Shown piece after piece: positions 35,385 to 44,774 of a DNA stretch of 64,000 bases; positions within the stretch are counted from its first letter, which is position 1, and every line of letters begins with the position of its first letter. Made by a program: the position numbers and the translations under genes. Source of the DNA: an uncultured Lachnospiraceae bacterium (GTDB lineage Bacteria > Bacillota > Clostridia > Lachnospirales > Lachnospiraceae); contig CAMUYQ010000009.1 of NCBI GenBank assembly GCA_947165025.1, positions 1-64,000 of the forward strand, read 5' to 3'. The notes beneath the pieces were generated by a model. The model had not been told where the DNA came from, searched no databases, and was given only the letters and a program-made list of their open reading frames with translations.

Positions 35385-36697
35385 TGAATCCGGCCGACGT
35401 CCAGGTCGTGGTACTTATGGGAGGCCTTGGTACCAGACTTAAAAACTTTACCAAAGAATGTCCCAAGTCACTTGTTGAGGTGAACGGAAAACCTTTCTTT
35501 GATCACCAGCTTGAACTTCTGTGTGCCTGGGGTTTTAAGAAGTTTGTATTTCTTGTCGGATACCGTGCGCAGATGGTTGAGGACAGATACGGTGACGGGA
35601 GCAGCAGGGGTATATCCATACGATACAGTTATGACGGAGAAAAGCTTCTCGGAACGGGCGGAGCAGTAAGGCGTGCACTCTCGTTTCTCGAGGATGATTT
35701 TCTCCTTATTTATGGTGATTCGTTTATGGATATAGATTATGCCGAAACGCTGTACCGTTATGAGAGAGGAAAGAAGGAAGGATACAGGGCGCTGATGAGT
35801 GTCCTTTGCAACAATAACCGTTTTGACAAGAGCAATGTAGTCATGGACGGCGGAAGACTGGTGCTTTATGACAAGCACAACCCTGTGCCGGGAATGGATT
35901 ATATAGACTACGGCGCATGCATGTATGAAAGATCACTGTTTGATGACCGCGCCGAAGATGAGGCATTTGATATCGCAGAGATCCTTCATGATCTGTCGGT
36001 CGAGGGAAAGCTTGCGGCACAGATAGTAACGAAACGTTTTTATGAGATAGGCAATCCCGATTCGCTTGCCGAGTTTACTTCGTATGTCAAACACCGTTTT
36101 GATGAAGAACATCCCGCTGTTTTTGTTGACCGGGACGGAGTGATAAATGAGATCGTATGGAACGATGACATCGAGCAGCTCGACAGTCCGATGAAGGTGT
36201 CGGAATTTAAGTTCCTGCCGGGTGCAGTTGAAGCTCTTAAGAAGATAAAGGAAAAAGGTTATTACGTTTTCATCGTGACCAACCAGCCCGGTGCGGCAAA
36301 AGGGAAGACGGATCTTGCTACACTCTATGATATCAACACATATATGATAGGGTGTCTTGCAAAAGAAGGTGTTGAGATAGACGATCTGTTCATGTGTCCG
36401 CATTACCCGAAGGAACTGCCGCTTACAAAAGAGAAGTTCCTGATTAAAAAATGTAACTGCAGAAAACCCGAGCCGGGCCTTATTTACAGGGCAATGAGAA
36501 AGTACGGGATCGACATGCAAAGGTCGTTCATGATAGGTGATTCGTGTACCGATGTCACTGCAGGTGCGGCGGTCGGACTGTCCACGGTTTTCATCGGAGA
36601 TCTTAAATGTGATCTGTGCAAAAAGCTTGCCGACCTGTCACCGGATTTCATCGCAAAGGATCTTGCGGATGCCGCAGAAGATCTTCCGGAGGTTTGA
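35381..36697 (+). CDS. Fused nucleotidyltransferase (HddC-like) + HAD phosphatase (GmhB-like)
   Basis: A 438-residue two-domain enzyme. Residues 1-235 are a sugar-1-phosphate nucleotidyltransferase (VVLMGGLGTRLKNFT, LLIYGDSFMDID). Residues about 245-425 are a HAD phosphatase like GmhB/HisB-N, with VDRDGVINE (Asp250, Asp252), FIVTNQPGAAKG, and the zinc-loop cysteines in CPHYP and KKCNCRKP. Together these remove the C7 phosphate of a heptose bisphosphate and add a nucleotide (probably GDP) to C1. The two activities are separate proteins in the classical pathway. Overlaps the kinase gene by ATGA. Confidence 0.8.
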   Translation: MMNPADVQVVVLMGGLGTRLKNFTKECPKSLVEVNGKPFFDHQLELLCAWGFKKFVFLVGYRAQMVEDRYGDGSSRGISIRYSYDGEKLLGTGGAVRRALSFLEDDFLLIYGDSFMDIDYAETLYRYERGKKEGYRALMSVLCNNNRFDKSNVVMDGGRLVLYDKHNPVPGMDYIDYGACMYERSLFDDRAEDEAFDIAEILHDLSVEGKLAAQIVTKRFYEIGNPDSLAEFTSYVKHRFDEEHPAVFVDRDGVINEIVWNDDIEQLDSPMKVSEFKFLPGAVEALKKIKEKGYYVFIVTNQPGAAKGKTDLATLYDINTYMIGCLAKEGVEIDDLFMCPHYPKELPLTKEKFLIKKCNCRKPEPGLIYRAMRKYGIDMQRSFMIGDSCTDVTAGAAVGLSTVFIGDLKCDLCKKLADLSPDFIAKDLADAAEDLPEV

Positions 36698-36771
36698 TGA
36701 TATCCCGAAAGGGTTTCATATAAAGTCATATTGTTGGGAAACAAGTAATTAGGGAAAAGGAGGAAACAATT

Positions 36772-37338
36772 ATGACTAAAGATTACATCAGACAGTATCT
36801 TGAGGAAACTGTCACAATCGCAAACACGGTCTCACAGGAAGAGATCGAAAAGGGAGTGGACATTCTTCGCGAAACGAAGAAGAACGAAGGAAGACTGTTC
36901 ATACTCGGAGTCGGAGGAAGCGCAGCAAACGCTTCGCATGCGGTCAATGATTTCAGAAAGATCGGAGGTATTGAAACTTATGCACCCACCGATAATGTTT
37001 CTGAACTGACGGCAAGAACAAATGACGAAGGCTGGGAAACAACATTTGCGGAATGGCTGAAGACAAGCCGTTTGAACGGGAAGGACTGCATTATGGTGTT
37101 CTCTGTCGGTGGAGGAAGCGAAACAACATCACTTAACATCGTCAATGCTCTTAAGCTTGCAAAAGAGCGTGGCGCAAAGATCATATCCATCGTTTCAAGG
37201 ACCGGAGGTTATTCAAAACAGGTCAGCGATTCATGCGTTCTGATACCTGTTGTTGATGATGCAAGGATCACTCCTCATGCCGAAGGATGGCAGGGAGTTA
37301 TATGGCATCTAATGGTCAACGCATTAGTTAAATGTTAA
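36772..37338 (+). CDS. SIS-domain sugar phosphate isomerase (GmhA-like)
   Basis: A 188-residue SIS-domain protein with FILGVGGSAANASHAVNDF and VFSVGGGSETT, matching phosphoheptose isomerases that turn sedoheptulose 7-phosphate into D-glycero-D-manno-heptose 7-phosphate. Length fits GmhA. A GGAGG site precedes the ATG. The transaldolase that follows 13 bases later can produce sedoheptulose 7-phosphate, supporting the assignment. A different ketose phosphate cannot be excluded. Confidence 0.75.
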   Translation: MTKDYIRQYLEETVTIANTVSQEEIEKGVDILRETKKNEGRLFILGVGGSAANASHAVNDFRKIGGIETYAPTDNVSELTARTNDEGWETTFAEWLKTSRLNGKDCIMVFSVGGGSETTSLNIVNALKLAKERGAKIISIVSRTGGYSKQVSDSCVLIPVVDDARITPHAEGWQGVIWHLMVNALVKC

Positions 37339-37351
37339 GGGGGAAAAAGAT

Positions 37352-38071
37352 ATGAAGGCAAGTGATCTTACAATTACAATATACGCTGACGGTGCTGACA
37401 TCGAAGCGATGAAAGAGGAATACAAAAAGGGGTATGTAAAAGGGTTTACGACCAACCCGACACTGATGAAAAAAGCAGGTGTAAAAGACTATGTTACATT
37501 TGCAAAAGAGTGTGTAAAAGAGATACCGGATCTTCCGCTTTCGCTCGAAGTTTTTGCGGATGATTTTGAAGGAATGGAAGAGGAGGCAAGGATAATCTGC
37601 GGACTCGGAAAAAATGTTTTCGTCAAGATCCCTATCACGAATTCAAAAGGTGAGTCAAGCATTCCTCTTATAAAAAAACTTTCTGCTGAAGGACTCAGGT
37701 TAAATGTTACCGCGATACTTACGATGGAGCAGATCGAAGAGACTGTTGATGCGTTTGCAGACGGAACCGAAAATATCGTTTCGATATTTGCCGGAAGGAT
37801 AATGGACACCGGAGTTGATGCAGTTCCGATGATGAAAAAAGCAAAAGAGATCGCATCAAAAAAACCGGGAACGTTTACACTGTGGGCAAGCTGCAGAGAG
37901 GTTTACAACATCGTTCAGGCACAGGAATCAGGTACTGATATCATTACTGTTACGAACGCTATTCTCGCCAAACTTCCTAACTTTGGAAAGGATCTTAAGC
38001 AGCTTTCTCTTGAGACAGTTCAGATGTTTGTTAATGATGGAAAGAGTCTCGGATTTAGTATTCGTGCGTGA
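37352..38071 (+). CDS. Transaldolase family protein
   Basis: A 239-residue small-subfamily transaldolase (or fructose-6-phosphate aldolase-like). The Schiff-base Lys92 is in NVFVKIPITNSKG; FTTNPTLMKKAG and FAGRIMDTGVDAV are the other family blocks. It swaps a dihydroxyacetone unit between sugar phosphates and could yield sedoheptulose 7-phosphate for the heptose genes just upstream. It is the last gene before a strong new promoter at 38088. Confidence 0.85.
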   Translation: MKASDLTITIYADGADIEAMKEEYKKGYVKGFTTNPTLMKKAGVKDYVTFAKECVKEIPDLPLSLEVFADDFEGMEEEARIICGLGKNVFVKIPITNSKGESSIPLIKKLSAEGLRLNVTAILTMEQIEETVDAFADGTENIVSIFAGRIMDTGVDAVPMMKKAKEIASKKPGTFTLWASCREVYNIVQAQESGTDIITVTNAILAKLPNFGKDLKQLSLETVQMFVNDGKSLGFSIRA

Positions 38072-38087
38072 TTTCTGAATAAATGTG

Positions 38088-38116
38088 TTGACAAAACCGC
38101 ATAACTGCGCTATATT
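38088..38116 (+). promoter_or_regulatory. Strong promoter of the H1-like gene
   Basis: A perfect TTGACA (38088-38093), a 17-base spacer, and TATATT (38111-38116). The gene start is at 38197 after AAGGAG at 38181-38186, leaving a leader of about 75 bases. Confidence 0.85.
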
Positions 38117-38196
38117 TTTTTATGCGCTTAGAAAATTGTCTTAATTTTAAAGCATTTTTGTGATGATAAAGAGAGCTTGAAAGGAGAATCATTATC

Positions 38197-38796
38197 ATGG
38201 CTGATGTTAAGAAACCCACAGTAACAGTAAAGAAAGCTGTTGTTACGGAGCCTGAGAAGGCAAAGGAAGCTATCAAGGCAGCAGTTGCAGAGAAGAAGGC
38301 AGCAGCTCCCGCAAAGGCAGCAGCTCCCGCTAAGAAAGCACCTGCAAAGAAGGCACCTGCAAAGAAAGCACCTGCTAAGAAAGTAGCAGCTGCAAAGAAG
38401 GCAGCAGCACCTGCAAAGAAGGCAGCTCCCGCAAAGAAGGCAGCTCCCGCAAAGAAGGCAGCACCTGCAAAGAAGGCAGCAGCTCCTGCAAAGAAGGCAG
38501 CTCCCGCAAAGAAGGCAGCACCTGCTAAGAAGTCACCTGCAAAGAAGACAGCAAAGAAGAAAGTTGTTGTTAAGACAAGTGCAGTATTCTCACTTAGCGA
38601 TGTTAAGAATGTAACAGCAGATGCACTCTTCAAACAGTATCTCAAGACAGCTAAGGATCGTGCTAAATATGATCTCGGTATCAAGGTTTCAGAGATCAAG
38701 AGCATTGATATCTATGTAAATGTTGCTGAGCAGAAGGTTTACAGTGTTATCAACGGAGACGTTAACGATTCCTTTGATATGTACTTCGACTTCTAA
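38197..38796 (+). CDS. Histone H1-like Lys/Ala/Pro-rich protein
   Basis: A 199-residue protein with a very basic disordered region at about 28-126 made of PAKKA-type repeats, followed by a folded C-terminal part of about 70 residues (from VFSLSDVKNV to the end) resembling DUF6465 domains of Lachnospiraceae. The basic tail resembles eukaryotic histone H1 and bacterial HctB/AlgR3-type DNA compaction proteins. It is monocistronic, with a near-consensus promoter and a strong terminator, and has biased codon use, so it is probably abundant. Role inferred: nucleoid-associated DNA or RNA binding. Confidence 0.75.
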   Translation: MADVKKPTVTVKKAVVTEPEKAKEAIKAAVAEKKAAAPAKAAAPAKKAPAKKAPAKKAPAKKVAAAKKAAAPAKKAAPAKKAAPAKKAAPAKKAAAPAKKAAPAKKAAPAKKSPAKKTAKKKVVVKTSAVFSLSDVKNVTADALFKQYLKTAKDRAKYDLGIKVSEIKSIDIYVNVAEQKVYSVINGDVNDSFDMYFDF

Positions 38797-38824
38797 GAGG
38801 TTTCGGCATATAGAACGATGAACC

Positions 38825-38853
38825 AAAGGGGACTAGAAATAGTCCCCTTTTTT
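38825..38853 (+). terminator. Terminator of the H1-like gene
   Basis: AAAGGGGACTA (38825-38835), GAAA tetraloop, TAGTCCCCTTT (38840-38850), then T to 38853. A perfect 11-base stem. Confidence 0.95.
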
Positions 38854-38878
38854 ACTAATTATCACGGAGGTCAGTTCA

Positions 38879-41155
38879 ATGATCAGACTACATAATGAAG
38901 GTGTCTTTCTTGTTGACGCAAGGACGGTCATTTCCGAGAAAAGCCCTGAAGCGGCAAGTGTCGGTTGTCCGAAAGATGATGCCGAAAAAAACACTATAGC
39001 TTATGGGATTTTGTCAGAACACAATACATCGGACAGTATGGAGAAGCTTAAGATCAAATTCGACAAGCTTACTTCCCATGACATTACTTATGTCGGTATC
39101 ATCCAGACAGCAAGGGCGTCAGGTCTTGAAAAGTTTCCGATCCCTTATGTTCTGACAAACTGTCATAACAGCCTTTGTGCGGTAGGCGGAACGATCAACG
39201 AAGATGACCACATGTTTGGACTGACGTGTGCGAAGAAATTCGGCGGTGTCTATGTGCCTCCTCATCAGGCTGTCATCCATCAGTTTGCACGTGAGATGCT
39301 CACGGGCGGAGGAAAGATGATACTCGGTTCCGATTCGCATACAAGGTACGGAGCGCTCGGTACGATGGCGATGGGAGAAGGCGGACCGGAACTTGTCAAA
39401 CAGCTTCTCGGACGTACTTATGATATAAACCGTCCGGAGGTTGTTGCGGTATACATGACGGGTTCACCCAGACCCGGAGTAGGCCCGCAGGACGTTGCCC
39501 TTGCTATAATCGGAGCCGTATTTGAAAAGGGATACGTTAAGAATAAAGTGATGGAATTTGTCGGTCCGGGTGTATCAAACCTGAGTGCTGATTTTCGTAT
39601 CGGTGTGGATGTAATGACGACGGAAACAACATGCCTGTCATCCATCTGGAAGACCGATGAAAAGATAAAAGAGTTCTATGACATTCACGGAAGAAGTGAA
39701 GAATACAAAGAACTGAATCCGAAAGGAACGGCATATTATGACGGCATGATAGAGGTTGAACTTGATAAGATCGATCCGATGATCGCGATGCCTTTCCATC
39801 CGAGCAATACATATACTATCGATGAAGTGAATGCAAATCTTGAAGACATTCTCCGCGATGTTGAAAAGAAAGCACTTGTATCACTTGACGGAGCTGTGGA
39901 CTATAAACTGACCGACAAGATCAGGGACGGAAAGTTCTATGTTGAGCAGGGTATTGTTGCCGGATGTGCTGGCGGCGGATTTGAAAACATATGCGCCGTT
40001 GCGGATATACTTGACGGTAAGAATATAGGTGCGGATGAGTTCACACTCAGTGTTTATCCTGCATCAATGCCGATATACATGGAACTGATCAAAAACGGAT
40101 GTGCGGCAAAGATACTTGAAACGGGAGCAGTACTTAAGACTGCATTCTGCGGACCGTGTTTCGGTGCAGGAGATACACCCGCAAACAATGCATTTTCGAT
40201 CAGACACTCGACAAGAAATTTCCCGAACCGCGAAGGAAGCAAACTGCAGAGCGGACAGATATCATCAGTTGCTCTCATGGATGCAAGATCGATTGCGGCA
40301 ACAGCTGCAAACAGGGGATTCCTTACAAGTGCGGCAAAACAGATCGAAGCGGATACACTCAAAAAATACAGGTACTCATTCGACAGTGCCATCTATGCAA
40401 ACAGAGTGTTTGATTCAAAGGGTGTTGCGGATCCGAAACAGGAGATCCACTTCGGACCGAACATCAAAGACTGGCCTTCGATGGAAGCGCTTACTGATAA
40501 CCTTCTGTTAAAGGTTGTATCCGAGATTCATGATCCGGTAACGACGACCGATGAACTGATTCCTTCGGGAGAAACTTCTTCATACAGATCCAATCCTCTC
40601 GGACTTGCGGAATTTGCGCTTTCGCGTAAAGATCCGATGTACGTTGGACGCGCAAAAGAAGTCAGGTCTGCGGAGGAGTGTCGCGTTAAAGGTTCATCTC
40701 CCTGCGAGGCTTTATCTGAGATCAAGCCTGTTATGGAGGCAGTTAAGAAACAGTTCCCCGGCGCCGACAGAACGAACACCGGAATAGGATCAACGATATT
40801 TGCGGTCAAGCCCGGCGACGGTTCTGCAAGAGAGCAGGCTGCAAGCTGCCAGAAGGTTCTCGGCGGATGGGCAAACATCGCTAATGAGTATGCGACGAAG
40901 AGATACAGAAGCAACCTTATCAACTGGGGCATGCTTCCGTTTATCATCGATGAAGGAGATCTTCCGTTTGCAAATCTTGACTATCTGTTCGTACCGGACA
41001 TCAGAAAAGCGATCGAGGAGGAAAAGACTGACATAGATGCTTTTGTTGTAAAGGACGGCACGCTTAAGCCTTTCACGCTTCATATGGGAGCACTTACGGA
41101 TGACGAGAGAACGATAATCCTTAAAGGATGTCTGATAAATTATTATGCAGGATGA
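38879..41155 (+). CDS. Aconitase-family hydratase (YbhJ-like)
   Basis: A 758-residue cytosolic 4Fe-4S enzyme of the aconitase superfamily. Cluster ligands appear in [13 protein letters not shown] and [41 protein letters not shown] is the substrate-binding block. The overall sequence is closer to the hydratase subfamily around E. coli YbhJ than to TCA-cycle AcnA or AcnB, so the substrate is uncertain. Starts at ATG after GGAGG. It lies 25 bases past a strong terminator with no clear promoter of its own, so either read-through or a promoter I missed feeds it. Confidence 0.8.
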   Translation: MIRLHNEGVFLVDARTVISEKSPEAASVGCPKDDAEKNTIAYGILSEHNTSDSMEKLKIKFDKLTSHDITYVGIIQTARASGLEKFPIPYVLTNCHNSLCAVGGTINEDDHMFGLTCAKKFGGVYVPPHQAVIHQFAREMLTGGGKMILGSDSHTRYGALGTMAMGEGGPELVKQLLGRTYDINRPEVVAVYMTGSPRPGVGPQDVALAIIGAVFEKGYVKNKVMEFVGPGVSNLSADFRIGVDVMTTETTCLSSIWKTDEKIKEFYDIHGRSEEYKELNPKGTAYYDGMIEVELDKIDPMIAMPFHPSNTYTIDEVNANLEDILRDVEKKALVSLDGAVDYKLTDKIRDGKFYVEQGIVAGCAGGGFENICAVADILDGKNIGADEFTLSVYPASMPIYMELIKNGCAAKILETGAVLKTAFCGPCFGAGDTPANNAFSIRHSTRNFPNREGSKLQSGQISSVALMDARSIAATAANRGFLTSAAKQIEADTLKKYRYSFDSAIYANRVFDSKGVADPKQEIHFGPNIKDWPSMEALTDNLLLKVVSEIHDPVTTTDELIPSGETSSYRSNPLGLAEFALSRKDPMYVGRAKEVRSAEECRVKGSSPCEALSEIKPVMEAVKKQFPGADRTNTGIGSTIFAVKPGDGSAREQAASCQKVLGGWANIANEYATKRYRSNLINWGMLPFIIDEGDLPFANLDYLFVPDIRKAIEEEKTDIDAFVVKDGTLKPFTLHMGALTDDERTIILKGCLINYYAG

Positions 41156-41178
41156 GTTTAATAAAGGGAGTAGAGATC

Positions 41179-42402
41179 GTGAGAAAAATCATAACAGTAG
41201 CATTAACGGCTGCGATCATAACATCCTCTTTATGCGGATGTAACAGCGGTGCGGGAGCCGAACAGAAGCCGGCAGAGACAGCGCAGCAGAGCGAAGCGGC
41301 AGAGCAGAAAACTGAAGAGACGGGTTCGGCAGAGCAGGGAGAAAAGGAACTGAAGGAGTGCCCTGCTGAAGCAGCAGATGATGTGATATTATCTGCGGGC
41401 GAAGGCGTGGCACCGACGATCGATATTTCGGGATGCGATACATTTACACAGATAGTTGATACGAAACTTTCGGACGGAATGGGGTATGCAAACGTTACGA
41501 TAGGGGAGACGGACGCTCTTCTTGTTTCGAGCGGTACATTTGATGACCTTAACGGAAGTAAGGCAGCGATCGATGCAACAGTCTTTATGTATGATAATGA
41601 AAAACCGGTCGAGGTCGGAAAACTTGCCTGCGGCGGGACAGCGTATCCTCTTTCGATAAAGGATAATGCTCTTTATGTCGGAAGCAATCACTGGATGGCA
41701 AAGGTTACGATCGATCAGGGAAAGCTTTCCGTAATCGACAAAAACGCGCTTGAGTTTGATAAGGACGGAAATGAGAGCGTTTACCGGATGACGGGTGCGG
41801 ATCTGTTTGCGGACCTCGAAAATACAAAGGTCATTAATTTTGATCCGGTAGGAGGTAAAGTTTCCTCTCTTCCCAAGTATGAATACTCCGGACCGGAACT
41901 GTTTTATACGGTGATCTACAAATATCTCGTCGATGAGCTGGGAAGCCGCTATTCGCAAGGCGATGTTACGATACCGTGTCCGATCATCGTTGCAGAGGAT
42001 GAAAGCAATAAAGAGGATATAAAGGTCTGGGGTGCATTCTGGGTCTTCAATTATAAGCTGAACGGAGATGTGCTGGAATGTGTTTCCGGAGGATCACATC
42101 CGGGATGCCTTCATGTAAAGGATGTTCTTGATGATCCTGAAGGATATGTTGTGACAGAATTCGAGCAGGTCGGAGACGGTTCGGATTTTGATCCTACGGC
42201 AAAGAAGATATTCGGAAAATACTATGAAGATTTTATTAAGGCATCATCTGACGAAAAGAAAAGAGAGGAATTAAGAGCGCAGATAATTGCAAATTATGCG
42301 TATGATAATGACCTTAAGATAAAGTCGTATCAGGATTACGGATGGGATCCCGTGCCACTTCCGACGGAAATAGTTGACGGGTTTTACGGCTTTGATGACT
42401 GA
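41179..42402 (+). CDS. Predicted lipoprotein of unknown function
   Basis: A 407-residue secreted lipoprotein: signal peptide RKIITVALTAAIITSS, lipobox LCGC with Cys21, then an acidic Gln/Glu/Ala linker to about residue 65. The mature domain has no signature I recognise. GTG 41179 is chosen over an upstream in-frame ATG (41128) because AAAGGGAG lies eight bases before it and the signal peptide begins there; the longer form would overlap the hydratase. A terminator follows at 42486. Confidence 0.65.
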   Translation: MRKIITVALTAAIITSSLCGCNSGAGAEQKPAETAQQSEAAEQKTEETGSAEQGEKELKECPAEAADDVILSAGEGVAPTIDISGCDTFTQIVDTKLSDGMGYANVTIGETDALLVSSGTFDDLNGSKAAIDATVFMYDNEKPVEVGKLACGGTAYPLSIKDNALYVGSNHWMAKVTIDQGKLSVIDKNALEFDKDGNESVYRMTGADLFADLENTKVINFDPVGGKVSSLPKYEYSGPELFYTVIYKYLVDELGSRYSQGDVTIPCPIIVAEDESNKEDIKVWGAFWVFNYKLNGDVLECVSGGSHPGCLHVKDVLDDPEGYVVTEFEQVGDGSDFDPTAKKIFGKYYEDFIKASSDEKKREELRAQIIANYAYDNDLKIKSYQDYGWDPVPLPTEIVDGFYGFDD

Positions 42403-42485
42403 TACAGGGTATTAACAAATCAAACGATCTGTCCGATATATATTATGCAATATAATCATGACTTCACGGACGGACACGATACTAC

Positions 42486-42518
42486 GGAACGGATTCATTT
42501 ATGGATCCGTTCTTTTTT
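42486..42518 (+). terminator. Terminator after the lipoprotein gene
   Basis: GGAACGGATTC (42486-42496) pairs with GGATCCGTTCT (42503-42513), allowing two G-T pairs, and is followed by six T. A TATAAT hexamer lies upstream at 42451-42456 without a good -35; if active, this hairpin would act as an attenuator for the next gene. Confidence 0.75.
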
Positions 42519-42565
42519 ATCCGCTCCGAGAGGTTTAATAATCATATTTATGAAGGAGGGATTGT

Positions 42566-43639
42566 TTGATTATCAAAGACAGCAGTATAGGAATGGAATC
42601 CGCCAGAACTTATACTTCTGTTAGTGCCAAAAGCCATCAGATATCCGGAAACATAATGGCGTTTCCGCAGATTCTTGATGCTGCTTACGGTAACAAAGGG
42701 AAACAGGAAGTTTCAAAACCCGAGGGGGAGGAAAACGGTTCTTCGGAGGGTGTGGATTCGCAGGATCCGAAGAATGATTTTGACAGCATCTTCAGCAGAA
42801 TGCGTGCGTTTGCCACGAGTGATGCCTATGAAGCGAAGCTTGAAAGAGATGCCATGAACCGCATAAGAATGGAGTGCATACAGTTCCTGCTGTATCTTCT
42901 GTTCGGTGCAAAAGGAAATTCCGAGGATATCGCCCCGGTAACGGGAGGATCTTCGCATGGCATCCCGGTGGTGGCCGAAGTGAACGAGACCATACAGTAT
43001 TTTCACTCGGAAACGGAGGAGACAAGCTTTACGACAAACGGAAAGGTTGTGACCTCTGACGGACGCGAGATCGATTTTAATCTGGAACTGTCAATGAGCA
43101 GGAGTTTTACCGAGTATTACGAGCAGAATGTATCTTCGCTGCGCGTCTTTACGGATCCGCTCGTGATCAACATCGATTCTCCGATCGCAGATGTATCGGA
43201 CGTTAAGATACGTTTTGATCTTGACTGTGACGGAAAAGAGGATGAGATCGCAACACTTGGTTCGGGAAGCGGTTATCTTGCACTTGATCTTAATGAGGAC
43301 GGAGTGATCAATGACGGAAGTGAACTGTTCGGAACTGCTTCCGGGAACGGATTTGCGGATCTGTCAAAGTATGATCTCGACGGCAACGGGTGGATCGATG
43401 AGGCCGATGAGATATTTGACCGGCTTGTGATCGCTTACATCAAAGAGGATGGTACGCAGGAACTTGTGAAGCTTAAGGACAAAGATGTCGGAGCGATCTA
43501 TACGGGAAGTGCTTCGACCGAGTTCTCTCTTAACAATCAGGCTACGAATGAGGAGAAAGCAAGAATAAGGCAGACGGGGATATTTTTGTATGAAAGCGGA
43601 ATGATGGGGACAGTGCAGCATCTTGATCTTGCACAGTGA
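42566..43639 (+). CDS. EF-hand-like calcium-binding protein of unknown function
   Basis: A 357-residue protein with no signal peptide. The C-terminal half carries Asp-rich loops of the EF-hand/dockerin type: DLDCDGKEDE, DLNEDGVINDGSELFG and DLDGNGWIDEADEIFD. These suggest two or three calcium sites. The middle (about 165-235) looks like a beta-rich domain. The start is TTG 42566, backed by GAAGGAGGG. Proteins with this tail occur in Lachnospiraceae and in bacteria with VCBS/hemolysin-like repeats; the function is unknown. Confidence 0.65.
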   Translation: MIIKDSSIGMESARTYTSVSAKSHQISGNIMAFPQILDAAYGNKGKQEVSKPEGEENGSSEGVDSQDPKNDFDSIFSRMRAFATSDAYEAKLERDAMNRIRMECIQFLLYLLFGAKGNSEDIAPVTGGSSHGIPVVAEVNETIQYFHSETEETSFTTNGKVVTSDGREIDFNLELSMSRSFTEYYEQNVSSLRVFTDPLVINIDSPIADVSDVKIRFDLDCDGKEDEIATLGSGSGYLALDLNEDGVINDGSELFGTASGNGFADLSKYDLDGNGWIDEADEIFDRLVIAYIKEDGTQELVKLKDKDVGAIYTGSASTEFSLNNQATNEEKARIRQTGIFLYESGMMGTVQHLDLAQ

Positions 43640-43652
43640 TACCTGTCATTCA

Positions 43653-43685
43653 TAAAAAAAGAAGGCGGCTTTTGCCGTCTTCTTT
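43653..43685. terminator. Bidirectional terminator
   Basis: AAAGAAGGCGGC (43658-43669), loop TTTT, GCCGTCTTCTTT (43674-43685), with one G-T pair and an A tract upstream at 43653. It serves the plus gene ending at 43639 and the minus gene ending at 43694. Confidence 0.85.
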
Positions 43686-43693
43686 AATGTCTG

Positions 43694-43957
43694 TCAGTCT
43701 TCTTCAAGTACCGAGAATTCAAGGTAATCAAAAGGGATCTCTTCGATGAAACTGTCCTGATAAAACCGCACTTTGGAGTATTTCTTAAAATCCGAGATGT
43801 TGCTGTCCAGCCAGATCGGACGCTGAATGTCAAAATCATAACTGATCTTTTCTATCGCCCGGAACACTTTGTGAGTCCGCGTATCGTTATCGGTATCCTC
43901 GACAACGGTATCGTTCAGCATTCGATTTTCTTTGAATAATCTGGCCCAGAATCTCAT
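43694..43957 (-). CDS. Conserved small protein of unknown function
   Basis: An 87-residue soluble protein, MRFWARLFKEN at the start and an acidic C-terminus. The segment PIWLDSNISDFKKYSKVRF is of a kind I recall as conserved in Lachnospiraceae, which supports a real gene. It has its own terminator, and is divergent from the alarmone synthetase gene. Function unknown. Confidence 0.7.
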   Translation of the reverse strand: MRFWARLFKENRMLNDTVVEDTDNDTRTHKVFRAIEKISYDFDIQRPIWLDSNISDFKKYSKVRFYQDSFIEEIPFDYLEFSVLEED

Positions 43958-43987
43958 GGTCTGATTATATTATAAAATACGATTTTA

Positions 43988-43996
43988 TGGTATAAT
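43988..43996 (+). promoter_or_regulatory. Extended -10 of the alarmone synthetase gene
   Basis: TGGTATAAT, a perfect extended -10, lies 31 bases before the TTG start; no -35 is recognisable. The divergent minus-strand gene must start transcription within the same 70 bases. Confidence 0.55.
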
Positions 43997-44026
43997 AATT
44001 ACAGTGTTACACGGGGGTGTACTTAT

Positions 44027-44683
44027 TTGGAAATAGATTTCAACAACAAAGAGCAGGACATTACATGGGAGGAGATAATCCTTCTTCATAATTCTGCACT
44101 TAAAGAGATAGGGACAAAGCTGGAAATACTCAACGATGAGTTCCAGCATATCCATCAGTATAATCCGATCGAGCATATCAAATCGCGTATCAAATCTCCC
44201 GAGTCTATCGTCAGGAAGCTCAAGAAAAAGGGATATGAGGTAACGCTTGAGAATATGGTCAAATATGTGAATGATATTGCGGGTATACGCATTATCTGTT
44301 CATTTTCGTCGGATATTTACCGTATAGCGGATATGCTCAGAAAGCAGAGTGATATCAAGGTCCTGTCCACAAAGGATTATATTGAGACCCCGAAGCCAAG
44401 CGGTTACAAGAGTTATCATATGCTTGTGTCTGTTCCGATCTTTCTGTCGGATTCGGTGGTAGAAACGAAGGTCGAGATACAGATCAGGACGATCGCGATG
44501 GATTTCTGGGCAAGCCTTGAGCACAAGATGAACTACAAGTTCGACAGCGATGCGCCGGAAGAGATCAGAAAAGAGCTGTTTGAATGTGCCGTGATGGTGG
44601 AACAGCTTGATGACAGGATGCTGATCATAAACGATAAGATACAGAGGGCGAAGAAAGAAGAAGCTATCTGGAAGATTGATTGA
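44027..44683 (+). CDS. Small alarmone synthetase (RelQ/YjbM type)
   Basis: A 218-residue protein with a RelA/SpoT synthetase domain alone, which makes (p)ppGpp from GTP/GDP and ATP. Motifs: SIVRKLKKKGY, YVNDIAGIRIICSF, the GYKSYHMLV block, and VEIQIRTIAMDFWASLEHKMNY. There is no hydrolase or regulatory domain. Start is TTG at 44027 with GGGGGTG ahead. A terminator follows. Confidence 0.92.
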   Translation: MEIDFNNKEQDITWEEIILLHNSALKEIGTKLEILNDEFQHIHQYNPIEHIKSRIKSPESIVRKLKKKGYEVTLENMVKYVNDIAGIRIICSFSSDIYRIADMLRKQSDIKVLSTKDYIETPKPSGYKSYHMLVSVPIFLSDSVVETKVEIQIRTIAMDFWASLEHKMNYKFDSDAPEEIRKELFECAVMVEQLDDRMLIINDKIQRAKKEEAIWKID

Positions 44684-44709
44684 CTTCCTCATTCTTGTTA
44701 ATATTTCAA

Positions 44710-44750
44710 AATAAGAGCGTGATACATGCAGGCATGATCACGCTCTTATT
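44710..44750 (+). terminator. Terminator after the alarmone synthetase gene
   Basis: AATAAGAGCGTGAT (44710-44723) and ATCACGCTCTTATT (44737-44750) form a perfect 14-base stem; the 3' side is T-rich but interrupted. Confidence 0.8.
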
Positions 44751-44774
44751 CTTAAACTTTTTATCATTAAAAAT

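Noticed and set aside
38280-38560. Short repeats that could suggest a CRISPR array or assembly artefact
   Set aside because: Units are irregular, in-frame codon repeats for Ala/Pro/Lys with no unique spacers.
38055-38705. 216-residue minus-strand frame rich in Phe/Ala/Gly opposite the H1-like gene
   Set aside because: It is the reverse complement of the PAKKA repeats; the plus frame has a promoter, ribosome binding site and terminator.
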